Shown here: in pieces, positions 1-7,427 of the stretch
Layout of the letters: every line of letters starts with the position of its first letter
Position numbering within the stretch: position 1 is the first letter of the stretch
DNA from: Oscillospiraceae bacterium
GTDB lineage: Bacteria > Bacillota > Clostridia > Oscillospirales > Ruminococcaceae
DNA length: 33,412 nt
Direction: 5' to 3'
Assembly (NCBI GenBank): GCA_017847995.1
Contig: JAGAPB010000077.1
Location: forward strand, 1 to 33,412
Notes under the pieces: model-generated
Database searches by the model: none
Seen by the model: only the letters and a program-made list of their open reading frames with translations
Told to the model about the DNA's origin: nothing
Made by a program: the position numbers and the translations under genes

Positions 1-1
1 C

Positions 2-235
2 ATCAACGCTGCTATGAAGGCTGCTGCTTCTGCTTCCTACGGCTACAACGAAGAACAGATCGTTTCTTCCGACGTTATCGGTATGACATACGGTTCTCTC
101 TTCGATGCAACACAGACAATGGTTGCTAAGATCGCTGATGATCTTTACGAAGTACAGGTTGTTTCCTGGTATGACAACGAAAACTCTTACACATCCCAGA
201 TGGTAAGAACAATCAAGTACTTTGCAGAACTTTAA
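2..235 (+). CDS. gap: Glyceraldehyde-3-phosphate dehydrogenase, C-terminal fragment
   Basis: This is the last 77 residues of the glycolytic enzyme that oxidises glyceraldehyde-3-phosphate to 1,3-bisphosphoglycerate with NAD in the cytoplasm. The frame is open from position 2, so the gene starts outside the window. Seen in the sequence: the conserved C-terminal segment [15 protein letters not shown], followed by [16 protein letters not shown] close to the stop, which is typical of class I GAPDH. The catalytic cysteine region lies upstream and is not visible. A strong hairpin terminator follows the stop codon within about 20 bases, so this is the last gene of its transcript. Assignment to the family is secure; the isoform cannot be decided. 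Confidence 0.95.
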   Translation: MNAAMKAAASASYGYNEEQIVSSDVIGMTYGSLFDATQTMVAKIADDLYEVQVVSWYDNENSYTSQMVRTIKYFAEL

Positions 236-252
236 TCTGTAAAAATAAAGAG

Positions 253-283
253 AGCGGACAACTTCGGTTGTCCGCTTTTCTTA
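253..283 (+). terminator. Rho-independent terminator of gap
   Basis: A perfect 10-bp stem (AGCGGACAAC paired with GTTGTCCGCT) closes a TTCG tetraloop and is followed by TTTCTTATT. It lies 17 bases after the gap stop codon. Confidence 0.93.
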
Positions 284-682
284 TTATTCGTTTATAATCT
301 CCATCACCTGTGTATTAGGTGTTGCTTCAAATCCATTTTTATTATAAAACTGAATTAAAGGCTTATTCTCAGCTACAAGAATTACGTAAAGATAATTTTT
401 ATACTTCTCTTTTACCATCTTAAGTAATTCAGATGCTATTCCCTGTCCTTGATACTTAGGATTTACAAGTAGATAATGAACATAAGCTGTAAGCTCACCG
501 TCATCAATTGCATTTATCAATCCTACTAACTTATCGTTATCCCAGGCTGTAAATACAGTTTCACAGTTTTTCATAGCCTTAACTAAACGTTTAGGATAAT
601 TTGCGGATAACCAATTGACAGATTTAAATAACTCTTGAAGTTGCTCTTCATTGAAATCTCTTGTTTCAAGATATTTTATCAT
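284..682 (-). CDS. GNAT-family N-acetyltransferase
   Basis: This 132-residue protein is a predicted acetyl-CoA-dependent N-acetyltransferase of the GNAT superfamily; the substrate is unknown. Seen: LVNPKYQGQGIASELLKMV, with the Q/RxxGxG/A acetyl-CoA pyrophosphate-binding loop (motif A), followed by a beta strand YLYVILVAEN and the motif B segment PLIQFYNKNGFE. The frame could start further upstream at 742, but the ATG at 682 has an AAAGGA ribosome site at normal distance and the usual GNAT length. The longer version would run through the hairpin at 706-739. It lies downstream of hisE on the same strand, separated by that hairpin, so it probably is not part of histidine synthesis. Its stop codon is only a few bases from the gap terminator, in convergent orientation. 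Confidence 0.85.
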   Translation of the reverse strand: MIKYLETRDFNEEQLQELFKSVNWLSANYPKRLVKAMKNCETVFTAWDNDKLVGLINAIDDGELTAYVHYLLVNPKYQGQGIASELLKMVKEKYKNYLYVILVAENKPLIQFYNKNGFEATPNTQVMEIINE

Positions 683-705
683 ATTAATCCTTTCTATTAA
701 TTTGC

Positions 706-739
706 AAATCCGCCTTTTCAACACAGAAAAGACGGATTT
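706..739 (-). terminator. Hairpin at the end of the his operon, before the GNAT gene
   Basis: A 14-bp stem (AAATCCGTCTTTTC with GAAAAGGCGGATTT on the minus strand, one G-U pair) with a 6-base loop sits 6 bases after the hisE stop. No long T run follows, so termination may be partial and some read-through into the GNAT gene is possible. Confidence 0.6.
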
Positions 740-745
740 CACATT

Positions 746-1075
746 TTATGTATTCTTATCAACAGTATGGAACTGCTTTAAATTGCCTGTCTTATTGCTT
801 CTTTCAGCAAGAATGGCTTCAACCTCTGTCCAATCGAGGCCCCTGTCAACACACATAACCATAATATGATAAATAAGGTCAGCTATCTCATTCTTAAGCT
901 CATCATTATCCTTATTCTTTGCAGCAATTACCATTTCAGTACATTCTTCGCCGCACTTCTTTAAAATTTTATCAATACCCTTTTCAAAAAGATAGCAGGT
1001 GTATGAACCTTCCTGTTTGTTATCCTTACGTTCTACGACTGTTTCGTATAAATCCATTAAAACATTTCTTTCCAT
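746..1075 (-). CDS. hisE: Phosphoribosyl-ATP pyrophosphatase HisE
   Basis: HisE removes pyrophosphate from phosphoribosyl-ATP, the second step of histidine synthesis. The product is 109 residues, normal for stand-alone HisE. Seen: the all-alpha MazG-like motif with GEECTEMVIAAKNKD (EExxE type metal ligands) and the partner ELKNEIADLIYHIMVM (ExxD), which together bind the magnesium ions. The upstream in-frame start at 1096 would overlap hisI; the ATG at 1075 lies 4 bases after the hisI stop and has an AAGGA site, so I prefer it. It is the last his gene of the operon and is separate from hisI, whereas many bacteria carry a fused HisIE. Confidence 0.95.
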   Translation of the reverse strand: MERNVLMDLYETVVERKDNKQEGSYTCYLFEKGIDKILKKCGEECTEMVIAAKNKDNDELKNEIADLIYHIMVMCVDRGLDWTEVEAILAERSNKTGNLKQFHTVDKNT

Positions 1076-1079
1076 TTTA

Positions 1080-1493
1080 TTATTCCTTTCTTTCATTAAG
1101 ATTTATAAGCTTCATTGTTTCCATATCAAGTTCGCGGTAATAGCAATTATTTGCTACACCGTTATAGCTTGTATGACATATATTGCCTTTATCGGGAGTA
1201 GCTTGAAATACAAGGCTGTTCTGTTCACAGTTTACAAAAATGTGGTGTAAAGTGAATGTATTACCGGATTCGAGGCCTTTAAACCATAATTTATTGCGTG
1301 AAGTGCTCCAAAGGACTACTTTACGCTGCTTGATAGATTCTCTTAAAGATTCCTCATTAACATAAGCAACAAGAATAACTTCCTTAGTGTTCATATTCTG
1401 AACAGCTACAGGTATTACTTTATTCTCCGGAGAAATCTTTGAAAGCTTATCGAAATCCAGCATAAGATCATTAGTTTCTTCAATAAGTCCCAT
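1080..1493 (-). CDS. hisI: Phosphoribosyl-AMP cyclohydrolase HisI, divergent form
   Basis: HisI opens the adenine ring of phosphoribosyl-AMP, the third step of the pathway. The protein is 137 residues. Seen: SRNKLWFKGLESGNTF, matching the family's SRxxLWxKGexSG signature, then the metal-binding region. In ordinary HisI that region reads DCDxD...ACHTG...SCF. Here the three cysteines and the CHT are kept (NCEQN, GNICHTS, NNCYY), but the three magnesium aspartates are replaced by N, E and N, and about four residues are inserted before the last cysteine. The ATG overlaps the hisF stop by one base, so translation is probably coupled. Position between hisF and hisE supports the function despite the divergence. 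The family is secure; whether it uses the usual metal set is unknown. Confidence 0.9.
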   Translation of the reverse strand: MGLIEETNDLMLDFDKLSKISPENKVIPVAVQNMNTKEVILVAYVNEESLRESIKQRKVVLWSTSRNKLWFKGLESGNTFTLHHIFVNCEQNSLVFQATPDKGNICHTSYNGVANNCYYRELDMETMKLINLNERKE

Positions 1494-2254
1494 TACACAC
1501 CTCGTACAGCAATATTCTTGCCCTTAAGATAATCCTTTACCTCGCCTACTGTAAGCTCACCAAAGTGGAAAAGCGAAGCTGCAAGTGCAGCACTTGAATT
1601 AGTCTTTTCAAATACTTCAGAAAAGTGATTGATCGCTCCGCATCCGCCGCTTGCTATAACAGGAATTTTTACTCTGCTGCAAACAAAATTCAGCATTTCA
1701 ATATCAAATCCGCCTCGTACACCATCAGTATCGATAGAATTAAGACAGATTTCACCTGCTCCTCTTTCTTCAATCTCCTTGACCCAGTCTCCAAGGTCAA
1801 GGTTCATATCAAGTCGGCCACCGTTTATAAAAACACTATAACCGCCTTTATCATTGCGTTTTGCATCAATGCCAATTACAACACACTGACTGCCGAAAAC
1901 CTCTGCAGCATCACTTATAAGCTTAGGATTCTTTACAGCCTGTGAATTTATTGAAACCTTATCCGCACCAGCACGAAGAGTATCACGGAAATCATCAATT
2001 GTAGCGATACCACCGCCTACACAAAGCGGAACAAAAACCTGCTTTGCAGTCTCACGTACTACATCGAGCATAACACCTCTGCCCTCGTGGGAAGCAGTGA
2101 TATCATAGAATACTATCTCATCGGCTCCCTGTTTGTTATACTGAATAGCAAGCTCCACAGGATCGCCTACATCTTTAACACCTTCAAAATTTACGCCCTT
2201 TACAACCTTACCGTTTCTTACATCAAGGCAAGGGATAATTCTTTTTGCCAGCAT
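1493..2254 (-). CDS. hisF: Imidazole glycerol phosphate synthase, cyclase subunit HisF
   Basis: HisF is the TIM-barrel half of the HisH-HisF enzyme. It uses ammonia delivered from HisH to convert PRFAR into imidazole glycerol phosphate and AICAR. Length is 253 residues, the family norm. Seen: [12 protein letters not shown] with the catalytic aspartate at residue 11, the second catalytic aspartate in VVIGIDAKR, and the phosphate-binding loops [17 protein letters not shown] and VIASGGCG. An in-frame start at 2269 adds five residues, but ATG 2254 has an AAAGGA site and yields the conserved N terminus. The stop codon overlaps the hisI start by one base. Its partner hisH lies further upstream in the same operon. 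Confidence 0.97.
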   Translation of the reverse strand: MLAKRIIPCLDVRNGKVVKGVNFEGVKDVGDPVELAIQYNKQGADEIVFYDITASHEGRGVMLDVVRETAKQVFVPLCVGGGIATIDDFRDTLRAGADKVSINSQAVKNPKLISDAAEVFGSQCVVIGIDAKRNDKGGYSVFINGGRLDMNLDLGDWVKEIEERGAGEICLNSIDTDGVRGGFDIEMLNFVCSRVKIPVIASGGCGAINHFSEVFEKTNSSAALAASLFHFGELTVGEVKDYLKGKNIAVRGV

Positions 2255-2272
2255 ATTTAATCCTTTCAAAAA

Positions 2273-2986
2273 TTATACGCTTTTTTCAATTGCTTCTCTA
2301 AGATCAAGAGTACCACTGTAAATAGACTTGCCACAGATTGTACCATAAAGATCAAGATTTTTACAAGTAATAATATCTTTTATGGTATGAACACCACCGC
2401 TTGCAATAATATTAGCAGAGCAAGCCTCGTTGATCTGTTTCAGCTGTACGTCATTTACACCGGATAACGTACCGTCTTTCGATATATCAGTAAAAATAAT
2501 ATATTTTACGCCAATATCTGACATTGCCTTTGCTAAATCGGTAAAATGAACATCGGAAGTCTCAAGCCAGCCTTCAGTTGCTACATAACCGTTTTTAGCA
2601 TCGATACCAACAGCAATTCTATCACCGTATTCCTTTACTGCATCCTTTACAAGCTGAGGATTCTTTACAGCGGCAGAACCAATAATTACCCTGGAAATAC
2701 CAGCAGAAATATACATTTCAACAGTATCAAGAGTTCTTATACCGCCTCCGACTTCAACCTTAAGCTTTGTATTTTTTGCAACATCAATAAATATATCCTT
2801 ATTCTGTTGTGTCGCATCCTTTGCACCGTCAAGGTCAACCATATGAATCCATTCTGCACCACAATTTTCAAAACTTCTTGCTGTATCCATATAGCTCTCG
2901 GCAACTTTTTCAACTGTACCGTAATCTCCTTTAAAGAGACGGACACAATTTCCGTCCTTTATATCAATAGCAGGTAAAATAATCAT
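2273..2986 (-). CDS. hisA: ProFAR isomerase HisA
   Basis: HisA isomerises ProFAR to PRFAR, a sugar Amadori rearrangement. The 237-residue product is a TIM barrel with the internal half-barrel duplication shared with HisF. Seen: MIILPAIDIKDGNCVRL with the catalytic aspartate at residue 8, EVGGGIRTL, GVKYIIFTDISKDGTLSG containing the second catalytic aspartate, and the phosphate loop IIASGGVH. The start chosen is the ATG at 2984-2986. It lies inside an ATGA overlap with the stop of the upstream zinc-ribbon gene, so translation is probably coupled. The longer in-frame start at 3013 lacks family support. Confidence 0.97.
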   Translation of the reverse strand: MIILPAIDIKDGNCVRLFKGDYGTVEKVAESYMDTARSFENCGAEWIHMVDLDGAKDATQQNKDIFIDVAKNTKLKVEVGGGIRTLDTVEMYISAGISRVIIGSAAVKNPQLVKDAVKEYGDRIAVGIDAKNGYVATEGWLETSDVHFTDLAKAMSDIGVKYIIFTDISKDGTLSGVNDVQLKQINEACSANIIASGGVHTIKDIITCKNLDLYGTICGKSIYSGTLDLREAIEKSV

Positions 2987-3195
2987 CCTATTATTATTCC
3001 TCCAAACATACAATTACCGTCTTTTCTATTATCTGAAGCGTAAAATTCTATTTTACCGCATTTATCACATACAAACGGAATAATTAAATAATCCTTCGGG
3101 TAATTATATCCGTTGGGAACCCTGACAGAACCACCACCAAAGGACATAAACTCACCCTTAGTCATATTGCCGCCACACTGACACTTCTTTTCCAT
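2983..3195 (-). CDS. Small zinc-ribbon protein inside the his operon
   Basis: This is a 70-residue protein of unknown function. Two pairs of cysteines are seen, CQCGG near residue 5 and CDKCG near residue 43, which is the pattern of a treble-clef or zinc-ribbon fold. Between them is a Gly/Tyr-rich stretch (GGGSVRVPNGYNYPKDY). It resembles short zinc-ribbon proteins of the DUF6487 kind, but I am not certain of that assignment. The gene is real: it has a GGAGG site 9 bases before its ATG, lies 14 bases after hisH, and its TGA overlaps the hisA ATG as ATGA. Co-translation with hisA is therefore likely. A role in histidine synthesis is not established; it may be a passenger or a zinc-responsive accessory. 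Confidence 0.85.
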   Translation of the reverse strand: MEKKCQCGGNMTKGEFMSFGGGSVRVPNGYNYPKDYLIIPFVCDKCGKIEFYASDNRKDGNCMFGGIIIG

Positions 3196-3209
3196 AAACT
3201 GAAGCCTCC

Positions 3210-3806
3210 TTACATTTCAGCAAAGTTTCTTAATATCCTAAGTCCTGTTTCACCGCTCTTTTCAGGGTGGAACTGGCAACCACAGACATTACCACTGAAT
3301 ACACAAGCGGGAACCTTTCCGCCGTAATCTGTATAAGAAGCAACGTTTTTACTGTCACATACAGCCATATAGGAATGAACAAAATAAACGTATGAATCTT
3401 CATCAAGACCATCCATAAGCTTATGCTTTTCATTCATTTCGAGTTTGTTCCAACCTATCTGAGGAATCGCCAGATCCGGCGGAGTCATTAGCTCTACTGT
3501 ACCGGGTATAAAACCAAGACCATCTGTTTCACCGAATTCAAATCCCTTTTCAAAGAGCATCTGCATTCCAAGACAGATTCCCATAAGAGGTTTTTTCTCC
3601 GCTTCTTCCTTTATAACATCAATGAGACCGGTTTCACCGAGCATCCTCATCGCATCCGGAAAAGCACCTACTCCGGGAAGAATAATTCTTTCAGCCTTTC
3701 GTAAATCATCGGCCTTATTCGTAACAATATTAGGAAGGTTCAGATAATTCAAAGCATTCTGAACGCTAAAAAGATTACCTGCACCATAGTCAATTACAGC
3801 TATCAT
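3210..3806 (-). CDS. hisH: Imidazole glycerol phosphate synthase, glutaminase subunit HisH
   Basis: HisH hydrolyses glutamine and channels ammonia to HisF. The 198-residue product is a class I glutamine amidotransferase. Seen: MIAVIDYGAGNLFSV at the N terminus, the oxyanion/nucleophile region PLMGICLGMQ with the catalytic cysteine, and CQFHPEKSG holding the catalytic histidine and glutamate, so the triad is complete. The ATG at 3806 has a GGGAG site at 9 bases. It begins one base after the hisB stop. In-frame codons upstream to 3848 lie within hisB and can be ignored. Its partner HisF is encoded three genes downstream. Confidence 0.97.
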   Translation of the reverse strand: MIAVIDYGAGNLFSVQNALNYLNLPNIVTNKADDLRKAERIILPGVGAFPDAMRMLGETGLIDVIKEEAEKKPLMGICLGMQMLFEKGFEFGETDGLGFIPGTVELMTPPDLAIPQIGWNKLEMNEKHKLMDGLDEDSYVYFVHSYMAVCDSKNVASYTDYGGKVPACVFSGNVCGCQFHPEKSGETGLRILRNFAEM

Positions 3807-3807
3807 A

Positions 3808-4389
3808 TTATAAAACTCCCTTTGAAGATAATGCCGAACCGTCAGCATTAGGACGGACAGCCTGTTTCAATGCGTAAGCCATAGCTTTAAATAAAGCTTC
3901 TGTAACGTGGTGATCATTGCTTCCATATTCTTTTCTTAAATGGAGTGTAATTCCTGCATTGAATGCAAATGCACGCATAAACTCCTCTGTTAAGCAAGTT
4001 TCATAGTAACCGATTCTTTCATTTTTAAAATCAGCATTAAAAACAAGAAAAGGTCTTGCACTTATATCAAGAGAACAAAAGCCAAGCGATTCATCCATAG
4101 GAATAAACGCTGTTCCGTAACGCATAATTCCACTCTTATCACCAAGAGCTTCAGCAAAAGCCTTTCCAAGGCAAATACCGACATCTTCAGCACTGTGATG
4201 TCCATCAACCTCGAGGTCGCCGTTACACTTTATTGTTAAATCAAATCCTCCGTGTACAGTAAGTGCAGTGAGCATATGATTCAGAAAACCTAATCCTGTA
4301 TCAATATCTGCTTTACCGCTTCCATCAAGATTAAGAGCAAGCTTGATTTTTGTTTCCTTAGTATTACGTTCGATAGCTGCAGTTCTCAT
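3808..4389 (-). CDS. hisB: Imidazoleglycerol-phosphate dehydratase HisB (monofunctional)
   Basis: HisB dehydrates imidazole glycerol phosphate to imidazole acetol phosphate, a manganese-dependent step. Length is 193 residues, so it lacks the N-terminal histidinol-phosphatase domain found in enteric HisB. Seen: the two metal-binding motifs DGHHSAED in the first half and NDHHVTEALFKA in the second half, and the closing AVRPNADGSALSSKG. The usual FLDHML segment reads FLNHML here. The start is supported by an AAAGGA site. It lies 4 bases after hisC. No phosphatase (HisJ or HisN type) is seen in the window, so that step must be encoded elsewhere. Confidence 0.97.
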   Translation of the reverse strand: MRTAAIERNTKETKIKLALNLDGSGKADIDTGLGFLNHMLTALTVHGGFDLTIKCNGDLEVDGHHSAEDVGICLGKAFAEALGDKSGIMRYGTAFIPMDESLGFCSLDISARPFLVFNADFKNERIGYYETCLTEEFMRAFAFNAGITLHLRKEYGSNDHHVTEALFKAMAYALKQAVRPNADGSALSSKGVL

Positions 4390-4393
4390 ACTT

Positions 4394-5458
4394 TTATCCT
4401 TTCATCTGAAGTATTTCTTCAAGTGCAGAGAAAAGCTTTTCCATCTCTTCTCTTGTTCCGATTGTTATTCTGAGGTGATTATTGATACGGGGTTTATTCC
4501 AGTAACGAACAAATATTTTACGTTTTTTAAGTTCCTCAAATATAAATCCTGCATCAATACTGTTATGACTTGCAAATATAAAATTACTCATTGAATCCGG
4601 GAAGCTGAATCCGAGTTCAGAAAGTCTTTTCTTAGAATACTCACGCGTTTCAATAATTATGCCGGTTGTTTCTTTGAAATACTCCTCATCATATACTGCT
4701 TCAGCACCGCAAATCTGTGAAAGAGGATTCATTGTATATGAATTGATGGAAAACTTTACATCATTCATAAACTTTATAAGCTTCTCGTTTCCAACAGCAA
4801 AACCAATTCTCATACCTGCCATCGAACGAGATTTAGAAAAAGTCTGTACAACAAGAAGATTCTCATATTTATCGACAAGAGGAATACAACTTTCTCCTCC
4901 GAAATCAATATATGCTTCATCAATAATAACAACAGAATCCGGATTAGCCTTTATGATTTTTTCAATCATATCAAGACTTTCAAAAACACCCGTAGGTGCA
5001 TTCGGATTAGGGAAAATAATTCCTCCGTTTTCACATATATAGTCATCGGGATTAATTCTAAAATCATTATCAAGAGGCCTTACAGCATAAGGAATGCGAT
5101 AAACATCTGCCCAGACATCATAGAAAGAGTATGTAACATCAGGAAACAATACCGTTTTATCGGAGTTGAAGAAAGTCATAAATGCCATAGAAATAACATC
5201 ATCAGAACCAACTCCTACAAACACCTGTGACGGCTTTACATTATAACGTTTAGCAAGCGCATCAACCAGAACAGTAGAATTTGTATCAGGATAAAGACGC
5301 ATTTTTGCATTGTCAAAGCTTTCAATTACTGTTTTTACACGTGATGACGGCGGATATGGATTTTCATTAGTATTAAGTTTAATTATTCCGCTGTCTTTCG
5401 GCTGTTCACCGGGAGTATAAGGAACAACCTTACGTACGTTACTTTCCCAATTGCTCAT
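4394..5458 (-). CDS. hisC: Histidinol-phosphate aminotransferase HisC
   Basis: HisC transfers the amino group of glutamate to imidazole acetol phosphate to give histidinol phosphate. It is a fold-type I PLP enzyme of 354 residues. Seen: KLNTNENPYPPS near the N terminus, PNAPTG (substrate and PLP contact), VVIIDEAYIDF with the PLP-pyridine aspartate, the PLP lysine in TFSKSRSMAGMRIG, and a C-terminal HLRITIGT with the carboxylate-binding arginine. An in-frame TTG lies nine bases upstream, but the ATG at 5458 has AAGGA at 9 bases. It lies between hisD and hisB, as in many clostridia. Confidence 0.96.
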   Translation of the reverse strand: MSNWESNVRKVVPYTPGEQPKDSGIIKLNTNENPYPPSSRVKTVIESFDNAKMRLYPDTNSTVLVDALAKRYNVKPSQVFVGVGSDDVISMAFMTFFNSDKTVLFPDVTYSFYDVWADVYRIPYAVRPLDNDFRINPDDYICENGGIIFPNPNAPTGVFESLDMIEKIIKANPDSVVIIDEAYIDFGGESCIPLVDKYENLLVVQTFSKSRSMAGMRIGFAVGNEKLIKFMNDVKFSINSYTMNPLSQICGAEAVYDEEYFKETTGIIIETREYSKKRLSELGFSFPDSMSNFIFASHNSIDAGFIFEELKKRKIFVRYWNKPRINNHLRITIGTREEMEKLFSALEEILQMKG

Positions 5459-5476
5459 ATATTTCAATCCTTTTTA

Positions 5477-6763
5477 TTAGTCTTCAAATCTTACCTTTAT
5501 AGCATTTGCGTGTGCTGTAAGCTGTTCACGTTCAGCAACAAGTATAATATCGTCCTTAGCTTCACGAAGAGCCTGTTCTGTATAATAAATATAGCTTGAT
5601 TTTTTTATAAAGCTGTCAACAGAAAGCGGCGAGAAAAATCTAGCTGTTCCGCTTGTAGGAAGAACGTGATTAGGTCCGGCATAATAATCGCCAAGAGGTT
5701 CGGGTGAATACTGACCAAGGAACAAGGAACCTACATTGTCAAGCTTTCCAATATATTCAAGCGGATTTTCAGCAACTACCTCAAGGTGTTCAGGAGCAAG
5801 ACTGTCTGCAATTTCACAAGCCTGTTCCATAGACTTTGCGATAATGATTTTTCCGTAATTTTCGAGGGAATAACGAATTATCTCTTCACGAGAAAGAGTT
5901 TTAACCTGTCTCTCGAGTTCTTCGGTTGTTTCTTTAGCTACTCGTTCACTTGTTGTAATAAGAATAGAACTTGCAAGCTTATCGTGTTCAGCCTGTGACA
6001 TAAGGTCAGCGGCAAGATATTTAGGATTTGCCGAGTCATCAGCAACAATAAGAATCTCACTGGGACCAGCTATCATATCAATATCAACTGTTCCGTAAAG
6101 GAGCTTTTTAGCGGTTGCAACAAAAATATTTCCGGGGCCTACAATCTTTGATACCTTCGGAATTTCATCAGTACCATAAGCAAGAGCGGCAACAGCCTGT
6201 GCACCGCCGCACATAAATACTTTGTCAACACCGCAAAGTGCGGCAGCAACTAAAATATCCTTATTGGGCGTTCCGTCCTTTAAAGGCGGAGTCACCATTA
6301 TTATTTCTCCAACACCAGCAATCTTTGCAGGAATAGCATTCATAAGAACTGAAGATGGATAAGCAGCTGTACCACCAGGTACATAAAGACCTACCTTATC
6401 AAGACCTCTTACCCTTCTTCCTAAAATAACGCCCTTGTCATCAGTCATCATATAACCATTCTGCTTCTGTCTCTCGTGGAATTTTGTAATATTCTCCACA
6501 CAGTTGAGCATAGCATTGACAAATTCGGGATCAGCTTCTGTAAGTGCGTCATTTATAACATCATCAGGCACTCTGTAATACTCAACATCAGCACAATCAA
6601 ATTTCGCTGTATAAGCCTTTACAGCCTTATCGCCGTTCTCTTTTACATCAGCAATAATCTCTTTTACAATCTTCTCAACATCATTATTGATTTCACTGCT
6701 TCTTTTTTCAACTTCCTTTAAGAAGGCTTTTTCGCTTCCATCAGCGTATATTGTTCCTATCAT
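5477..6763 (-). CDS. hisD: Histidinol dehydrogenase HisD
   Basis: HisD carries out the last two oxidations, histidinol to histidine, with two NAD and a bound zinc. The protein is 428 residues, the normal size. Seen: GLYVPGGTAAYPSSVLMNAIPAKIAG (interrupted here by the strand and loop of the NAD fold), KIVGPGN, the IAGPSE segment, LMSQAEHD and DSLAPEHLE, which supply zinc ligands and the catalytic glutamate-histidine pair, and DYYAGPNHVLPT. The ATG at 6763 has a GGAG site; it starts one base after hisG, so coupling is likely. The 18 bases to hisC hold only the next ribosome site. Confidence 0.97.
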   Translation of the reverse strand: MIGTIYADGSEKAFLKEVEKRSSEINNDVEKIVKEIIADVKENGDKAVKAYTAKFDCADVEYYRVPDDVINDALTEADPEFVNAMLNCVENITKFHERQKQNGYMMTDDKGVILGRRVRGLDKVGLYVPGGTAAYPSSVLMNAIPAKIAGVGEIIMVTPPLKDGTPNKDILVAAALCGVDKVFMCGGAQAVAALAYGTDEIPKVSKIVGPGNIFVATAKKLLYGTVDIDMIAGPSEILIVADDSANPKYLAADLMSQAEHDKLASSILITTSERVAKETTEELERQVKTLSREEIIRYSLENYGKIIIAKSMEQACEIADSLAPEHLEVVAENPLEYIGKLDNVGSLFLGQYSPEPLGDYYAGPNHVLPTSGTARFFSPLSVDSFIKKSSYIYYTEQALREAKDDIILVAEREQLTAHANAIKVRFED

Positions 6764-6764
6764 T

Positions 6765-7415
6765 TTAGTTTTCTCCTTTTTCAAGTGCTTCGACCATTTT
6801 CTCTACAAGATTGTCAATAGCATCTTTTTTAAGTTTCATACTTACGGTATTTACGATGAGACGAGCCGAAATCGGAACTACATCCTCGAAAACCTCAAGA
6901 CCGTTTTCTTTTAACGTGGTACCTGTTTCAACAATATCTACGATTCCGTCTGCTATTCCGAGCAGAGGTGCGAGTTCAACAGAACCCTCAATTTTAACTA
7001 TATCAACGTCCATTTTCTTATGTTCAAAGAAATTACGTGTAACATTCGTATATTTTGTAGCAACAGTCTTAACACCATAACCACTGTAAAAATCTGTACC
7101 TTTTTTAACTGCAAGAGCAAACTTACATCTTCCGAAACCTAAATCGGCAATTTCAAAATACTTACCACCGTATTCGAGTATTGTGTCCTTACCAACAACA
7201 CCAATATCACAAGCACCGTGTTCAACATAAGTTATAACATCAGCTGCTTTTGCGAGTACAACTTCGATATTCTGACCGGGAACGGAAAGAATAAGCTTTC
7301 TGCCCTTATCCTTGAGCTGTGAAACGTCGAAACCTATTTTTTCGAAAAGTCCGACCGTATCTTTCTCAAGTCTGCCCTTTGTAAGAGCAATTCTTAAATT
7401 TTTACTTTCACTCAT
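6765..7415 (-). CDS. hisG: ATP phosphoribosyltransferase catalytic subunit HisG (short form)
   Basis: HisG joins ATP and PRPP, the committed and feedback-controlled step. At 216 residues it is the short form, which lacks the C-terminal regulatory domain and works as a hetero-octamer with HisZ, encoded just upstream. Seen: LRIALTKGRLE at the N terminus, VVGKDTILEYGG, and the PRPP-binding signature GIADGIVDIVETGTTLKENGL. The ATG at 7415 has a strong GGAGG site at 7 bases. Spacing of 12 bases to hisZ and one base to hisD shows a tightly packed operon. Confidence 0.97.
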   Translation of the reverse strand: MSESKNLRIALTKGRLEKDTVGLFEKIGFDVSQLKDKGRKLILSVPGQNIEVVLAKAADVITYVEHGACDIGVVGKDTILEYGGKYFEIADLGFGRCKFALAVKKGTDFYSGYGVKTVATKYTNVTRNFFEHKKMDVDIVKIEGSVELAPLLGIADGIVDIVETGTTLKENGLEVFEDVVPISARLIVNTVSMKLKKDAIDNLVEKMVEALEKGEN

Positions 7416-7427
7416 TTTCCCGCCTCC

